DNA from: Streptomyces barkulensis
GTDB taxonomy: Bacteria > Actinomycetota > Actinomycetes > Streptomycetales > Streptomycetaceae
Reading direction: 5' to 3'
DNA: 64,000 nucleotides
Assembly: GCF_002843305.1 (NCBI RefSeq)
Contig: NZ_PGSG01000006.1
Location: forward strand, 124,001 to 188,000
The notes below the pieces were generated by a model. That model was given only the letters and a program-made list of their open reading frames with translations, made no database searches and was not told the origin of the DNA. Made by a program: the position numbers and the translations under genes. The first letter of the stretch is position 1; each line of letters begins with the position of its first letter. Positions 50,414 to 60,016 of this stretch are shown piece by piece.

Positions 50414-51496
50414 ATGGGTTCGGTTCGCGTAGCCATCGTCGGCGTGGGCAACTGCGCCGCCTCGCTGGTGCAGGGCGTCGAGTACTACAAGGACGCCGAC
50501 CCGAAGAGCCGTGTGCCGGGTCTGATGCACGTGCAGTTCGGCGACTACCACATCTCGGACATCGAGTTCGTGGCCGCGTTCGACGTGGACGCCAAGAAGG
50601 TGGGCCTGGACCTCGCCGACGCCATCGGCGCCAGTGAGAACAACACCATCAAGATCTGCGACGTGCCCGCCACCGGCGTGACCGTCCAGCGCGGCCACAC
50701 CCTCGACGGCCTGGGCAAGTACTACCGCCAGACCATCGAGGAGTCGGCCGAGGAGCCGGTCGACGTCGTGAAGGTCCTCAGGGACCGCGAGGTCGACGTC
50801 CTGGTCTGCTACCTCCCGGTGGGCTCCGAGGATGCCGCGAAGTACTACGCGCAGTGCGCCATCGACGCGCGTGTCGCCTTCGTCAACGCCCTGCCGGTCT
50901 TCATCGCCGGTACCGAGGAGTGGGCGAACAAGTTCGCCGAGGCCGGTGTCCCGATCGTCGGCGACGACATCAAGTCCCAGGTGGGCGCGACCATCACGCA
51001 CCGTGTGCTGGCCAAGCTCTTCGAGGACCGCGGTGTCATCCTCGACCGCACGATGCAGCTCAACGTCGGCGGCAACATGGACTTCAAGAACATGCTCGAG
51101 CGCGAGCGCCTGGAGTCCAAGAAGATCTCCAAGACCCAGGCCGTCACCTCCCAGATCCCCGACCGGGACATGGGCGAGGACAACGTCCACATCGGCCCGT
51201 CGGACTACGTGGCCTGGCTGGACGACCGCAAGTGGGCCTACGTCCGCCTGGAGGGCCGCGCGTTCGGCGACGTCCCGCTGAACCTGGAGTACAAGCTGGA
51301 GGTCTGGGACTCCCCGAACTCCGCCGGTGTCATCATCGACGCCCTGCGCGCCGCGAAGATCGCCAAGGACCGCGGTGTCGGCGGCCCGATCCTGTCGGCC
51401 TCCTCCTACTTCATGAAGTCCCCGCCGGTCCAGTACTTCGACGACCAGGCCCGGGAGAACGTGGAGAAGTTCATCAACGGCGAGGTGGAGCGCTAG
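50414..51496 (+). CDS. ino1: Inositol-3-phosphate synthase
   Basis: 360 residues. The NAD site [16 protein letters not shown] is at the start; [20 protein letters not shown] and [13 protein letters not shown] carry active-site Lys and Asn/Asp. It makes myo-inositol 1-phosphate from glucose 6-phosphate, the precursor of phosphatidylinositol and mycothiol. ATG after GGGAG. It follows the PadR-type gene in the same direction and is closed by a 19-base-arm hairpin. Confidence 0.96.
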   Translation: MGSVRVAIVGVGNCAASLVQGVEYYKDADPKSRVPGLMHVQFGDYHISDIEFVAAFDVDAKKVGLDLADAIGASENNTIKICDVPATGVTVQRGHTLDGLGKYYRQTIEESAEEPVDVVKVLRDREVDVLVCYLPVGSEDAAKYYAQCAIDARVAFVNALPVFIAGTEEWANKFAEAGVPIVGDDIKSQVGATITHRVLAKLFEDRGVILDRTMQLNVGGNMDFKNMLERERLESKKISKTQAVTSQIPDRDMGEDNVHIGPSDYVAWLDDRKWAYVRLEGRAFGDVPLNLEYKLEVWDSPNSAGVIIDALRAAKIAKDRGVGGPILSASSYFMKSPPVQYFDDQARENVEKFINGEVER

Positions 51497-51614
51497 GAAG
51501 CACCCCGGGGGTCACCCGGTTGTCGCCCGGGAGAACCCGGGCGACACAGCGGAAACAGCGGAAACACCGCAAACACCGCGCCGGAAGCCGGTGGCGCATC
51601 CGGCGGCGCAGCAT

Positions 51615-51656
51615 GGCGAGGGGCCCGGACACGGTTTCGTGTCCGGGCCCCTCGCC
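51615..51656. terminator. Strong bidirectional terminator after ino1
   Basis: Perfect inverted repeat GGCGAGGGGCCCGGACACG (51615-51633) and complement (51638-51656) with a 4-base loop, between convergent ino1 and the racemase-fold gene. Confidence 0.9.
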
Positions 51657-51711
51657 GTCGTACGGCGCCGTGTACGGCCGGGCGGTACGGCGCCCCGCCG
51701 CGCGCGGCCGC

Positions 51712-52743
51712 TCAGTTGTCGACCAGCCGGTCGTACTGCGTCGTCGTGTGCCGCAGGATCGCCGTCAGCTCGTCGCCCACCTTCGGCTCCGCGGCCTCCT
51801 CCGGCACGAACAGGATCGACACCTGCATGTGCGGCGGCTCGGCGAACCAGCGCTGTTTGCCGTCCCAGACGAAGGGCGAGAGGTTGCGGTTGACCGTCGC
51901 CAGCCCGGCCCGCGCCACGCCCTTGGCCCGCGAGGTCATCCCGTGCATGGCCTTCGGCGCCTCCAGGCCCACCCCGTGCGAGGTGCCGCCGGCCACGACC
52001 ACCAGCCAGCCGTCGCCCGGCGCCTTCTGCTGGCGGTAGCCGAAGCGGTCGCCCCGCACCACCCGTGTGACGTCCAGCACCGAGCCCCGGTACCGGGTCG
52101 CCTCGTGGTCGCCCAGCCACAGCCGGGTGCCGATCCGCGCCCGGAAGCGGGTCTGCGGGAACTGCTGCTGGAGCAGTGCGAACTCCTGAGGCTTCAGATG
52201 GCTGACGAACATCGTCTCCAGCGGCAGGCGGGCCGCCCGCAGCCGGTCCATCCAGCCGATGACCTCGTCCACCGCGTCCGTGCCGTCGGTGCGGTCCAGC
52301 GGCAGATGGATCGCGAAGCCCTCCAGCCGCACGTCCTCGATGGAGGCGCGCAGCTTGCCCAGATCCTCCTCCACCACCCCGTGCCGCTTCATCGAGCTCA
52401 TCACCTCGATGACGACACGGGCCCCGACCAGCGCGTTCACCCCGTCGACCGAGGAGACCGAACGGATCGCCCGGTCCGGCAGCGGCACCGGCTCCTCACC
52501 GCGGCGGAACGGGGTGAGCACCAGCAGGTCCCCGCTGAACCAGTCCTTCATCCGGGCGGCCTCGTACGTGGTGCCCACGGCGATGACGTCCGAGCCGAAG
52601 CGGGTCACCTCCTCGGCCAGCCGCTCGTGGCCGAAGCCGTATCCGTTGCCCTTGCAGACCGGGACCAGCCCCGGGAACTGCTTCAGCACCGTCTGCTGGT
52701 GCGCCCGCCAGCGTTCGGTTTCGACGTAGAGGGAGAGCGCCAT
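51712..52743 (-). CDS. Alanine racemase-fold (type III PLP) protein beside femX
   Basis: 343 residues. The PLP lysine lies in VPVCKGNGYGFG (residue about 31), like the PxxKAxAYGHG of Alr. The barrel continues and the C-terminal beta domain has VAGGTSHGVGLEAP. The usual second-base region (sMDQ) is HMQVS here, and the Tyr-Gly context is not clear, so it is probably not a true alanine racemase. It precedes nothing else; femX is 93 bases upstream in the same direction, so a role in cross-bridge or amino-acid supply is inferred. Confidence 0.8.
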   Translation of the reverse strand: MALSLYVETERWRAHQQTVLKQFPGLVPVCKGNGYGFGHERLAEEVTRFGSDVIAVGTTYEAARMKDWFSGDLLVLTPFRRGEEPVPLPDRAIRSVSSVDGVNALVGARVVIEVMSSMKRHGVVEEDLGKLRASIEDVRLEGFAIHLPLDRTDGTDAVDEVIGWMDRLRAARLPLETMFVSHLKPQEFALLQQQFPQTRFRARIGTRLWLGDHEATRYRGSVLDVTRVVRGDRFGYRQQKAPGDGWLVVVAGGTSHGVGLEAPKAMHGMTSRAKGVARAGLATVNRNLSPFVWDGKQRWFAEPPHMQVSILFVPEEAAEPKVGDELTAILRHTTTQYDRLVDN

Positions 52744-52836
52744 GGCCGTACGGAACCTTTCTCATCGGTCCCGGCGTGCGCCGGCGGGCCGTCTTCCGTC
52801 CCGCCGGCTCTCGCCGGACGTGCGTGGAGCAGGGCG

Positions 52837-53955
52837 TCAGCGGCGCGACATGTAGATGTCGAGCGCCTTGTGCAGCAGCTTATTGAGCGGAAAGTCCCAC
52901 TCGCCGAGATACTCGGCGGCCTGGCCGCCGGTGCCCACCTTGAACTGGATCAGGCCGAAGAGGTGGTCGGAGTCGTCCAGGGAGTCGCTGATGCCGCGCA
53001 GGTCGTACACGCTCGCCCCGAGCGCGTAGGCGTCCTGCAGCATCCGCCACTGCATGGCGTTGGAGGGGCGCACCTCGCGCTTGTGGTTGGCCGAGGCGCC
53101 GTAGGAGTACCACACGTGGCCGCCCACGATCAGCATGGTGGCCGCGGCCACCGGCTCGCCCTCGTGCTTGGCGAAGTACAGCCGCATCCGGTTGGGGTCC
53201 TCGGCGTTCAGCGCCGTCCACATCCGCTGGAAGTAGCCCAGGGGACGCGGCCGGAAGCGGTCGCGCTCGGCCGTGACCTCGTACAGCTCCTGCCACACCG
53301 GCAGATCGTCGTAGCCGCCCTGCACGACCTCGACGCCGGCCTTCTCGGCCTTCTTGATGTTGCGCCGCCACAGCTGGTTGAAGCCCTTGTGCACCTCGTC
53401 CAGCGAGCGGTTCTCCAGCGGCACCTGGAAGACGTAGCGCGGCTGGACGTCACCGAAGCCGGCGCCGCCGTCCTCGCCCTGTTGCCAGCCCATCCGCCGC
53501 AGCCGGTCGGCCACCTCGAAGGCGCGCGGTTCGATGTGGGTGGCCTCGACGTCGCGCAGCCGCTTCACGTCCGGGTTCTGGATGCCGGCCTTGATCGCGG
53601 GGGCGTCCCAGCGCCGGATCACCACGGGCGGGCCCATCTTCACCGAGAACGCGCCCTTGGCCTTCAGGTGCGCCAGCATCGGGCGCAGCCACTCCTCCAG
53701 GTTCGGCGCGAACCAGTTGATCACCGGCCCCTCGGGCAGATAGGCCAGATAGCGCTTGACCTTCGGCAGCTGGCGGTACAGCACCAGACCCGCCCCGACC
53801 AGCTCGCCGCCCGCGTCGAACCAGCCCAGGCTCTCCGATCCCCACTCGGCCTTCACATCCGCCCACGCGGGGACCTGCATGTGACTGGCCGATGGCAGGC
53901 TCCGGATATACGCCAGGTGCTGCTCGCGACTGATCGTCCTCAGGGTCAGGCTCAT
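52837..53955 (-). CDS. femX: FemX-type peptidoglycan bridge glycyltransferase
   Basis: 372 residues with two GNAT-like halves of the FemABX family and a coiled-coil arm reduced to the sequence near LWRRNIKKAEKAGVEV. YSYGASANHKREVRPSNAMQWRMLQDAYALGASVYDLRG is the family core. It adds the first Gly to lipid II Lys/LL-DAP, using charged tRNA; in S. coelicolor FemX is needed for the Gly bridge that vanK-like enzymes otherwise use. Start GTG/ATG 53955 begins MSLTLRTISREQHLAYI. Confidence 0.9.
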   Translation of the reverse strand: MSLTLRTISREQHLAYIRSLPSASHMQVPAWADVKAEWGSESLGWFDAGGELVGAGLVLYRQLPKVKRYLAYLPEGPVINWFAPNLEEWLRPMLAHLKAKGAFSVKMGPPVVIRRWDAPAIKAGIQNPDVKRLRDVEATHIEPRAFEVADRLRRMGWQQGEDGGAGFGDVQPRYVFQVPLENRSLDEVHKGFNQLWRRNIKKAEKAGVEVVQGGYDDLPVWQELYEVTAERDRFRPRPLGYFQRMWTALNAEDPNRMRLYFAKHEGEPVAAATMLIVGGHVWYSYGASANHKREVRPSNAMQWRMLQDAYALGASVYDLRGISDSLDDSDHLFGLIQFKVGTGGQAAEYLGEWDFPLNKLLHKALDIYMSRR

Positions 53956-54135
53956 TACGGGGCGCTCCTCCGGCGTACTTCGCAGGGTCTGGCCGGAAGC
54001 CTACTGCGCAGGCACGCGCCCCGGACGTGCCAGTACGGGGCCGTGGCGAGCCGAGGCCGGGCCCGCCACCGCCCCGCCCCACCGGCCGCCCCGCTCCGCC
54101 GGCCGCCCCGCCCCACCGGGCCGGTGGCCGGGAGG

Positions 54136-54438
54136 TCAGCCGAACAGCCCGCCGTTCGACATCCCCAGGTAGAAGCCGACCGCCGCCGCTCCCATGCTGA
54201 CGACCAGCGCGAACCGCTCGCCGGTGGTGGCGGAGATCATCTGCCCCCAGCCGCCGGACACGATCCCCAGCAGTCCGGCCCAGGACGCGATCAGGCTGAG
54301 GCCGGAGAAGAAGCCGGTGACGAACGCGACCACACCGAGCACCGCGGTCACGGCGACGAGCCGGTTCTCGACCGGGTGCCGCCGGCCGTCGGTGTTGAGG
54401 AGGAAGGAGACCGGGCTCCTCCGTACCGCCTGTGCCAT
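54136..54438 (-). CDS. Small membrane protein, conserved in Streptomyces
   Basis: 100 residues. A basic N-terminus with MAQAVRRSPVSFLLNTDGRRHPVENR is followed by three predicted helices (about 32-53, 55-75, 80-98). Start ATG 54438 has GGAGG five to six bases upstream. A longer frame to 54573 lacks support. It is divergent from rpsF. The function is unknown. Confidence 0.75.
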   Translation of the reverse strand: MAQAVRRSPVSFLLNTDGRRHPVENRLVAVTAVLGVVAFVTGFFSGLSLIASWAGLLGIVSGGWGQMISATTGERFALVVSMGAAAVGFYLGMSNGGLFG

Positions 54439-54779
54439 GGGGAACCTCCTGCGGGGCCGTCCGGAAGGGCCGGACCCCGGACAGGGCGGATGAGCCGCAT
54501 CCGCCGGACTTGCGAGGGTGCGACGGGTGACGTGTGCCACGTCCCCTATGTCAAGATTGCGGGGATCGGGCACCGGATTTCAACCCGAGTGGCGGTGCGG
54601 GTACTCTGTACCGTCTGCGCGGTGTCTGCCCCGGCGGCGACCGGATCCGGGAACGGACCGGGGGCTTTCCGGGGAACGGACCGGGACTGTCAGTGCCGGC
54701 CGATACCGTTGCTCACGCATCACGACCCTCCTGCCACGGAACGACCGTGGCCGCCGAGTCCAGAGGAGGTGGGTTCCAC
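54439..54779. promoter_or_regulatory. Spacer with a vegetative promoter for the rpsF operon
   Basis: On the plus strand TTCAAC (54579-54584), a 17-base spacer and TACTCT (54602-54607) match the housekeeping consensus. About 170 bases of leader lead to rpsF, whose GGAGG lies at the end. No other gene or hairpin is clear. Confidence 0.6.
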
Positions 54780-55070
54780 ATGCGTCACTACGAGGTGATG
54801 GTCATCCTCGACCCCGATCTCGAGGAGCGCGCTGTCTCCCCGCTGATCGAGAGCTTCCTTTCCGTCGTCCGCGAGGGCGAGGGGAAGGTCGAGAAGGTCG
54901 ACACCTGGGGCCGTCGTCGTCTCTCGTACGAGATCAAGAAGAAGCCCGAGGGCATCTACTCGGTCATCGACCTGCGGGCCGAGCCCGCGGTCGTCAAGGA
55001 GCTCGACCGTCAGATGAACCTGAACGAGTCGGTTCTGCGGACCAAGGTCCTCCGCCCCGAGACCCACTGA
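54780..55070 (+). CDS. rpsF: Ribosomal protein S6
   Basis: 96 residues, full length: [36 protein letters not shown]. It binds S18 in the small subunit. ATG 54780 after GAGGAGG; longer in-frame starts are not supported. First gene of rpsF-ssb-rpsR-rplI. Confidence 0.98.
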   Translation: MRHYEVMVILDPDLEERAVSPLIESFLSVVREGEGKVEKVDTWGRRRLSYEIKKKPEGIYSVIDLRAEPAVVKELDRQMNLNESVLRTKVLRPETH

Positions 55071-55180
55071 GCGCCCCCGCTCAGCGGATTCCCGGCAACC
55101 GGTAGCGCCTCCGGCACTCCGGAAGCACCGGCACCACAGCATCACCAGCAGCCAGCAGCACCCCGCCGAGAGGTTCACCC

Positions 55181-55756
55181 ATGGCAGGCGAGACCGTCAT
55201 CACGGTCGTCGGCAATCTGGTCGACGACCCCGAGCTGCGCTTCACCCCCTCCGGTGCGGCGGTCGCGAAGTTCCGTGTCGCGTCCACCCCCCGCACCTTC
55301 GACCGCCAGACCAACGAGTGGAAGGACGGCGAGAGCCTGTTCCTGACCTGCTCGGTGTGGCGGCAGGCGGCGGAGAACGTCGCCGAGTCCCTCACCCGGG
55401 GCACCCGCGTCATCGTGCAGGGCCGGCTCAAGCAGCGCTCGTACGAGGACCGCGAGGGCATCAAGCGCACGGTCTACGAGCTGGACGTCGACGAGGTCGG
55501 CGCCAGCCTGCGCAACGCCACGGCCAAGGTCACCAAGACCACCGGCCGCGGCGGCGGCCAGCAGGGCGGTGGCGGCGGCTGGGGCGGCGGCCCCGGCGGT
55601 GGCCAGCAGGGTGGCCAGCAGGGCGGCGGCGCACCCGCGGGCGACCCGTGGGCGACCGGCGCTCCGGCCGGCGGCCAGCAGGGCGGCGGCGGTGGCGGCT
55701 GGGGCGGTGGCTCCGGCGGTTCCGGCGGCGGCTACTCGGACGAGCCCCCCTTCTGA
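55181..55756 (+). CDS. ssb: Single-stranded DNA-binding protein SSB
   Basis: 191 residues: an OB fold (about 1-110; [27 protein letters not shown]), a Gly/Gln-rich linker with GGQQGG repeats, and the acidic tip DEPPF that docks DNA-repair partners. It protects single-stranded DNA in replication. ATG after GAGAGG, 110 bases after rpsF. Confidence 0.97.
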   Translation: MAGETVITVVGNLVDDPELRFTPSGAAVAKFRVASTPRTFDRQTNEWKDGESLFLTCSVWRQAAENVAESLTRGTRVIVQGRLKQRSYEDREGIKRTVYELDVDEVGASLRNATAKVTKTTGRGGGQQGGGGGWGGGPGGGQQGGQQGGGAPAGDPWATGAPAGGQQGGGGGGWGGGSGGSGGGYSDEPPF

Positions 55757-55827
55757 GGGACCCCCAGGGGTTCCGGGAGGGGCTGCGCTCACAGGCACAG
55801 ACTTCTTGAACCAAACGGAGAGAGACA

Positions 55828-56064
55828 ATGGCGAAGCCGCCTGCTCGCAAGCCGAAGAAGAAGGTTTGCGTGTTCTGCAAGGAAAAGATCAAGTACGTCG
55901 ACTACAAGGACACGAACCTGCTGCGGAAGTTCATCTCCGACCGCGGCAAGATCCGTGCCCGTCGTGTGACCGGCAACTGCACCCAGCACCAGCGTGACGT
56001 CGCCACGGCCGTGAAGAACAGCCGTGAGATGGCGCTGCTGCCCTACACCTCGACCGCTCGATAA
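55828..56064 (+). CDS. rpsR: Ribosomal protein S18, zinc-type
   Basis: 78 residues. [24 protein letters not shown] has the CxxC pair, and GNCTQHQR supplies a third Cys and a His, so this is the zinc-binding form. Streptomyces often keep a second zinc-free copy elsewhere. It pairs with S6. Confidence 0.97.
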   Translation: MAKPPARKPKKKVCVFCKEKIKYVDYKDTNLLRKFISDRGKIRARRVTGNCTQHQRDVATAVKNSREMALLPYTSTAR

Positions 56065-56082
56065 GGGAAGGATGACCGACTC

Positions 56083-56529
56083 ATGAAGATCATCCTGACC
56101 AACGAGGTCTCGGGTCTCGGCAACGCCGGCGACATCGTCGAGGTGAAGGACGGGTACGCCCGCAACTACCTGCTCCCCCGCGGATTCGCAATCCGCTGGA
56201 CCAAGGGCGGGGAGAAGGACGTCGAGCAGATCCGCCGCGCCCGCAAGATCCACGAGATCGCGACGATCGAGCAGGCCAACGAGATCAAGGGCAAGCTGGA
56301 GGGCGTCACCGTGCGCCTGAAGGTCCGCGCCGGCGACCAGGGCCGTCTGTTCGGCTCCGTCACCCCGGCCGACGTCGCCGCTGCGGTGAAGACCGCGGGC
56401 GGACCGGACGTCGACAAGCGCCGCATCGAGCTGGAAGCCCCGATCAAGACCCTGGGCTCGCACCGGGTCTCGGTGCGTCTGCACCCTGAGGTCACCGCCA
56501 GGATCGGCGTCGAGGTCGGCGCCGCCTGA
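56083..56529 (+). CDS. rplI: Ribosomal protein L9
   Basis: 148 residues: an N-terminal domain [30 protein letters not shown], a long connecting helix and a C-terminal domain, as usual. Last gene of the unit, followed by a hairpin. Confidence 0.98.
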   Translation: MKIILTNEVSGLGNAGDIVEVKDGYARNYLLPRGFAIRWTKGGEKDVEQIRRARKIHEIATIEQANEIKGKLEGVTVRLKVRAGDQGRLFGSVTPADVAAAVKTAGGPDVDKRRIELEAPIKTLGSHRVSVRLHPEVTARIGVEVGAA

Positions 56530-56548
56530 CGGCACCCCGGCACACAGC

Positions 56549-56587
56549 CGAAGGGCCGCGGTCCCCATGAGGGGCCGCGGCCCTTCG
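56549..56587 (+). terminator. Terminator of the rpsF-rplI operon
   Basis: CGAAGGGCCGCGG (56549-56561) pairs with CCGCGGCCCTTCG (56575-56587) and inner CCCC/GGGG, with one bulged T and a 4-base loop, 20 bases past the rplI stop. It also faces the MATE gene end. Confidence 0.85.
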
Positions 56588-56617
56588 CCGTGCCCCGTGC
56601 TGTGCCGGGCGGTCCGC

Positions 56618-57964
56618 TCAGGCGCGCACCGCCCCGGTGACGACCCAGCGGCCCGAGCGGGCCCGCAGCCACAGGGTGACCAGCCGCATCCCCATCATCA
56701 GGCCGGCGACCGCCCACCACAGCGCGGTCAGCCCCCCGCCCAGCGCCGGGACCGCCAGCGCCGCCGGGGCGAACACCACCAGCGTCGCCAGCGCCGCCCA
56801 CGCCAGATACGGCCCGTCGCCCGCGCCCATCAGCACCCCGTCCAGCACGAAGACCACCCCCGCGACCGGCGAGGTCACCGCCACCACCAGCAGCGCGGGC
56901 GTCAGCCGGTCGTGCACGGCGGTGTCCGGGGTGAACAGCGGCAGCAGCAGCGGGCGCACCGCGACCACCAGCACTCCCAGCACCACCCCGGAGGCGACGC
57001 CCCACCGCACCATCCGCCGGCACGCGGCCCGCGCTCCCGCCGCGTCCCCCGCGCCCAGGTAGCGGCCGATGATCGCCTGCCCGGCGATGGCGATGGCGTC
57101 CAGCGCGAAGGCCAGCAGGGACCAGACGGTCAGCGTGATCTGGTGTGCGGCCACCTCGACGTCCCCCAGCCTTGCCGCGACGGCGGTCGCCAGTACCAGC
57201 ACGGCGCGCAGCGACAGGGTGCGGACCAGCAGCGGCGTCCCGGCCCGGCCGCTGGCCCGGATCCCGGCGGCGTCCGGCCGCAGCGAGGCGCCGTGCCGGC
57301 GGGCCCCCCTGACCACCACCACCAGATAGACGGCCGCCATCGCGCACTGCGCGATCACCGTGCCCCAGGCCGAGCCGGCGATGCCCAGCCCGGCGCCGTG
57401 GACCAGGGCGAAGTTGAGCACGACGTTGACGGAGAAGCCGCCGACTGCCACGTACAGCGGGGTCCGGGTGTCCTGCAGCCCGCGCAGCACACCGGTGGCG
57501 GCCAGGACCACGAGCATGGCGGGGATGCCCAGTGCGCTGATCCGCAGATACGTCACCGCGTGCGGCGCCGCGGTCGCGGACGTTCCGAACAGGTCGACGA
57601 GTGCGGGTGCGGTGGGCAGCACGGTGGCCACCACCGCCGCGCCGAGCAGCAGCGCCAGCCAGATTCCGTCCATGCCCTGCCGGATGGCGGAGGGCAGGTC
57701 ACCGGCCCCGACGCGGCGCGCGACGGCGGCGGTGGTGGCGTAGGCGAGGAAGACGAAGACGTTCACCCCGGTGGTCAGCAGGGTGGCCGCGACACCGAGA
57801 CCGGCGAGCTGAGGGGTGCCCAGGTGGCCCACGATCGCGCTGTCGGCCATGACGAACAGGGGCTCCGCGACGAGTGCGCCGAAGGCGGGGAGCGCCAGCG
57901 CGATGATCTCGCGGTCGTGGCCGCGCGCCGCGGTGCGTCCGGCCGGCGGGGGAGCGTGTGTCAT
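56618..57964 (-). CDS. MATE family (DinF-like) efflux transporter
   Basis: 448 residues with 12 predicted helices in two halves. The typical opening is LALPAFGALVAEPLFVMADSAIVGHLGTPQLAGLGVA. GALRGLQDTRTPLYVAVGG-like and AAHQITLTVWSLLAFALDAIAIAGQAIIGRYLGAGD are DinF signatures. It exports cationic drugs or similar by Na+ or H+. ATG 57964. Convergent with rplI. Confidence 0.93.
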   Translation of the reverse strand: MTHAPPPAGRTAARGHDREIIALALPAFGALVAEPLFVMADSAIVGHLGTPQLAGLGVAATLLTTGVNVFVFLAYATTAAVARRVGAGDLPSAIRQGMDGIWLALLLGAAVVATVLPTAPALVDLFGTSATAAPHAVTYLRISALGIPAMLVVLAATGVLRGLQDTRTPLYVAVGGFSVNVVLNFALVHGAGLGIAGSAWGTVIAQCAMAAVYLVVVVRGARRHGASLRPDAAGIRASGRAGTPLLVRTLSLRAVLVLATAVAARLGDVEVAAHQITLTVWSLLAFALDAIAIAGQAIIGRYLGAGDAAGARAACRRMVRWGVASGVVLGVLVVAVRPLLLPLFTPDTAVHDRLTPALLVVAVTSPVAGVVFVLDGVLMGAGDGPYLAWAALATLVVFAPAALAVPALGGGLTALWWAVAGLMMGMRLVTLWLRARSGRWVVTGAVRA

Positions 57965-58439
57965 GATCCGATCCAAACATCCACAAGTAATAGTTGCAAT
58001 AGATGTGTGACCATTACCATTCCTCACCTGGGGTGAGATCCTCTGCGCCGTTTGTCGCGATCTTGACGCGAGTCGCGAAGTTTTTCTCCTGCACAGCCGG
58101 TGGATGGGAAAACAGCAGCTCAAGCCCTGTGGAGAAGTCGGCCTACCGACTTCTCCACAGGTCCGTCCCCCGCCCCGTGCACAGGAATCGCCGAGTTCTC
58201 CACAGGATGCGGTCGTTCATCCACACACCCTGTGGATAACTGGATTGGCTGGAGGCCCCCGTAGCCCTACCGTTGTCCGGCGCCCGCCTGCTGTTCCCCT
58301 CCTCTTCGCCCGGTCCGCGACCGGAACCGCGACCGGAGGCGGGACCGGAACCGCGACCGGGAAGCGGGCGCGCCCAGTGTCAGAGCCGTGCCGTAGGAAA
58401 GACAGGCGCGGGTCGCAAGGAACGGGAGGAGGTGGCGGG
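57965..58439. promoter_or_regulatory. Spacer upstream of dnaB with DnaA-box cluster and hairpin
   Basis: 475 bases between divergent MATE and dnaB genes. Boxes: 58128-58136 TGTGGAGAA, 58151-58159 TTCTCCACA, 58196-58204 TTCTCCACA, 58217-58225 TCATCCACA and 58231-58239 TGTGGATAA (perfect). The first two form a perfect hairpin, 15-base arms CTGTGGAGAAGTCGG (58127-58141) and complement (58146-58160), loop CCTA. A 12-bp GGAACCGCGACC repeat follows at 58323-58358. DnaA binding is inferred. Confidence 0.7.
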
Positions 58440-59942
58440 GTGACGCAGTCCGAGCACGTCGACAGCCCGGCACCCGGATACGCCACCGGGGCCCCCGGCC
58501 CGGGAGGGGCCGGTCCGGGAGACCACCTCCCCGTCTCCCGCCGCAGCCGCGACTCGGCCTTTGACGGCGAGCGCCACGACCGCGGCGCCGACACCTGGCC
58601 CTCGGGCCCGGCGGGCGGCTTCGACCGCCTCCCACCACAGGACCTCGACGCCGAGAAGTCCGTCCTCGGCGGCATGCTGCTGTCCAAGGACGCCATCGCG
58701 GACGCGGTGGAGACCCTCCAGGGCCAGGACTTCTACCGCCCGGCCCACGAGACGATCTACCAGGCCGTCCTCGACCTCTACGCCAAGGGCGAGCCGGCCG
58801 ACCCCATCACCGTCGCCGCCGAGCTGACCAGACGCGGCGAGATCGCCAAGGTCGGCGGCCCCGGCTATCTGCACTCCCTGGTCCAGGCCGTCCCCACCGC
58901 GGCCAACGCCCAGTACTACGCGGAGATCGTCCACGAACGCGCCGTCCTGCGACGCCTGGTGGAGGCGGGCACCCGCATCACACAGATGGGGTACGCGGCC
59001 GACGGCGACGTGGACGAGATCGTCAACTCGGCCCAGGCCGAGATCTACGCCGTCACCGAGCAGCGCACCTCGGAGGACTACCTCCCGCTCGCCGACATCA
59101 TGGAGGGCGCGCTCGACGAGATCGAGGCGATCGGCTCGCGCAGCGGCCAGATGTCGGGCGTGCCGACGGGCTTCACCGACCTGGACTCCCTGACCAACGG
59201 TCTCCACCCGGGCCAGATGATCGTCATCGCGGCCAGGCCCGCGATGGGCAAGTCGACCCTTGCCCTGGACTTCGCCCGGGCCTGCTCGATCAGGAACAAC
59301 CTGCCCAGCGTGATCTTCTCGCTGGAGATGGGCCGCAACGAGATCGCGATGCGGCTGCTGTCCGCCGAGGCGCGGGTGGCGCTGCACCACATGCGGTCGG
59401 GCAGCATGACGGACGAGGACTGGAACCGGCTGGCGCGCCAGATGCCCGATGTCACGGGCGCGCCGCTGTACATCGACGACTCGCCGAACCTGACGATGAT
59501 GGAGATCCGCGCCAAGTGCCGCCGCCTCAAACAGCGCAACGATCTGCGGCTGGTCGTCATCGACTACCTTCAGTTGATGCAGTCGGGCGGTTCGCGCCGT
59601 CCCGAGAGCCGTCAGCAGGAGGTCTCCGAGATGTCCCGGAACCTCAAGCTGCTGGCCAAGGAGCTGGAGGTGCCGGTGATCGCGCTCTCCCAGCTCAACC
59701 GCGGCCCCGAGCAGCGCACCGACAAGAAGCCGATGGTCTCGGACCTGCGTGAATCGGGCTCCATCGAACAGGACGCGGACATGGTCATCCTGCTGCACCG
59801 CGAGGACGCCTACGAGAAGGAGTCGCCGCGGGCGGGCGAGGCGGACCTGATCGTGGCCAAGCACCGCAACGGCCCTACGGCGACGATCACGGTGGCCTTC
59901 CAGGGGCACTACTCGCGCTTCGTGGACATGGCACAGACCTGA
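58440..59942 (+). CDS. dnaB: Replicative DNA helicase DnaB
   Basis: 500 residues without an intein. A disordered N-terminus of about 60 residues is followed by the DnaB N domain (PQDLDAEKSVLGGMLLSKDAI) and the RecA-like core with Walker A ARPAMGKST near 270, LRLVVIDYLQLMQ as Walker B, and SDLRESGSIEQDADMV. It unwinds at the fork. Start GTG 58440 after GGAGGAGG. Confidence 0.97.
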   Translation: MTQSEHVDSPAPGYATGAPGPGGAGPGDHLPVSRRSRDSAFDGERHDRGADTWPSGPAGGFDRLPPQDLDAEKSVLGGMLLSKDAIADAVETLQGQDFYRPAHETIYQAVLDLYAKGEPADPITVAAELTRRGEIAKVGGPGYLHSLVQAVPTAANAQYYAEIVHERAVLRRLVEAGTRITQMGYAADGDVDEIVNSAQAEIYAVTEQRTSEDYLPLADIMEGALDEIEAIGSRSGQMSGVPTGFTDLDSLTNGLHPGQMIVIAARPAMGKSTLALDFARACSIRNNLPSVIFSLEMGRNEIAMRLLSAEARVALHHMRSGSMTDEDWNRLARQMPDVTGAPLYIDDSPNLTMMEIRAKCRRLKQRNDLRLVVIDYLQLMQSGGSRRPESRQQEVSEMSRNLKLLAKELEVPVIALSQLNRGPEQRTDKKPMVSDLRESGSIEQDADMVILLHREDAYEKESPRAGEADLIVAKHRNGPTATITVAFQGHYSRFVDMAQT

Positions 59943-60016
59943 CCCTGAGCCGACCCGACCGGGCGCGGTGCCCGCTCCGGGGCCCGGTGTCGGTGGGGCC
60001 TGCCATGCTGGCCGGC

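Noticed and set aside
50854..54798. 1314-codon open frame spanning ino1, the racemase-fold gene and femX
   Set aside because: Crosses recognised genes on both strands and has no domain; a GC artefact.
58440..59942. Intein in dnaB
   Set aside because: 500 residues with continuous helicase motifs; no splicing domain.
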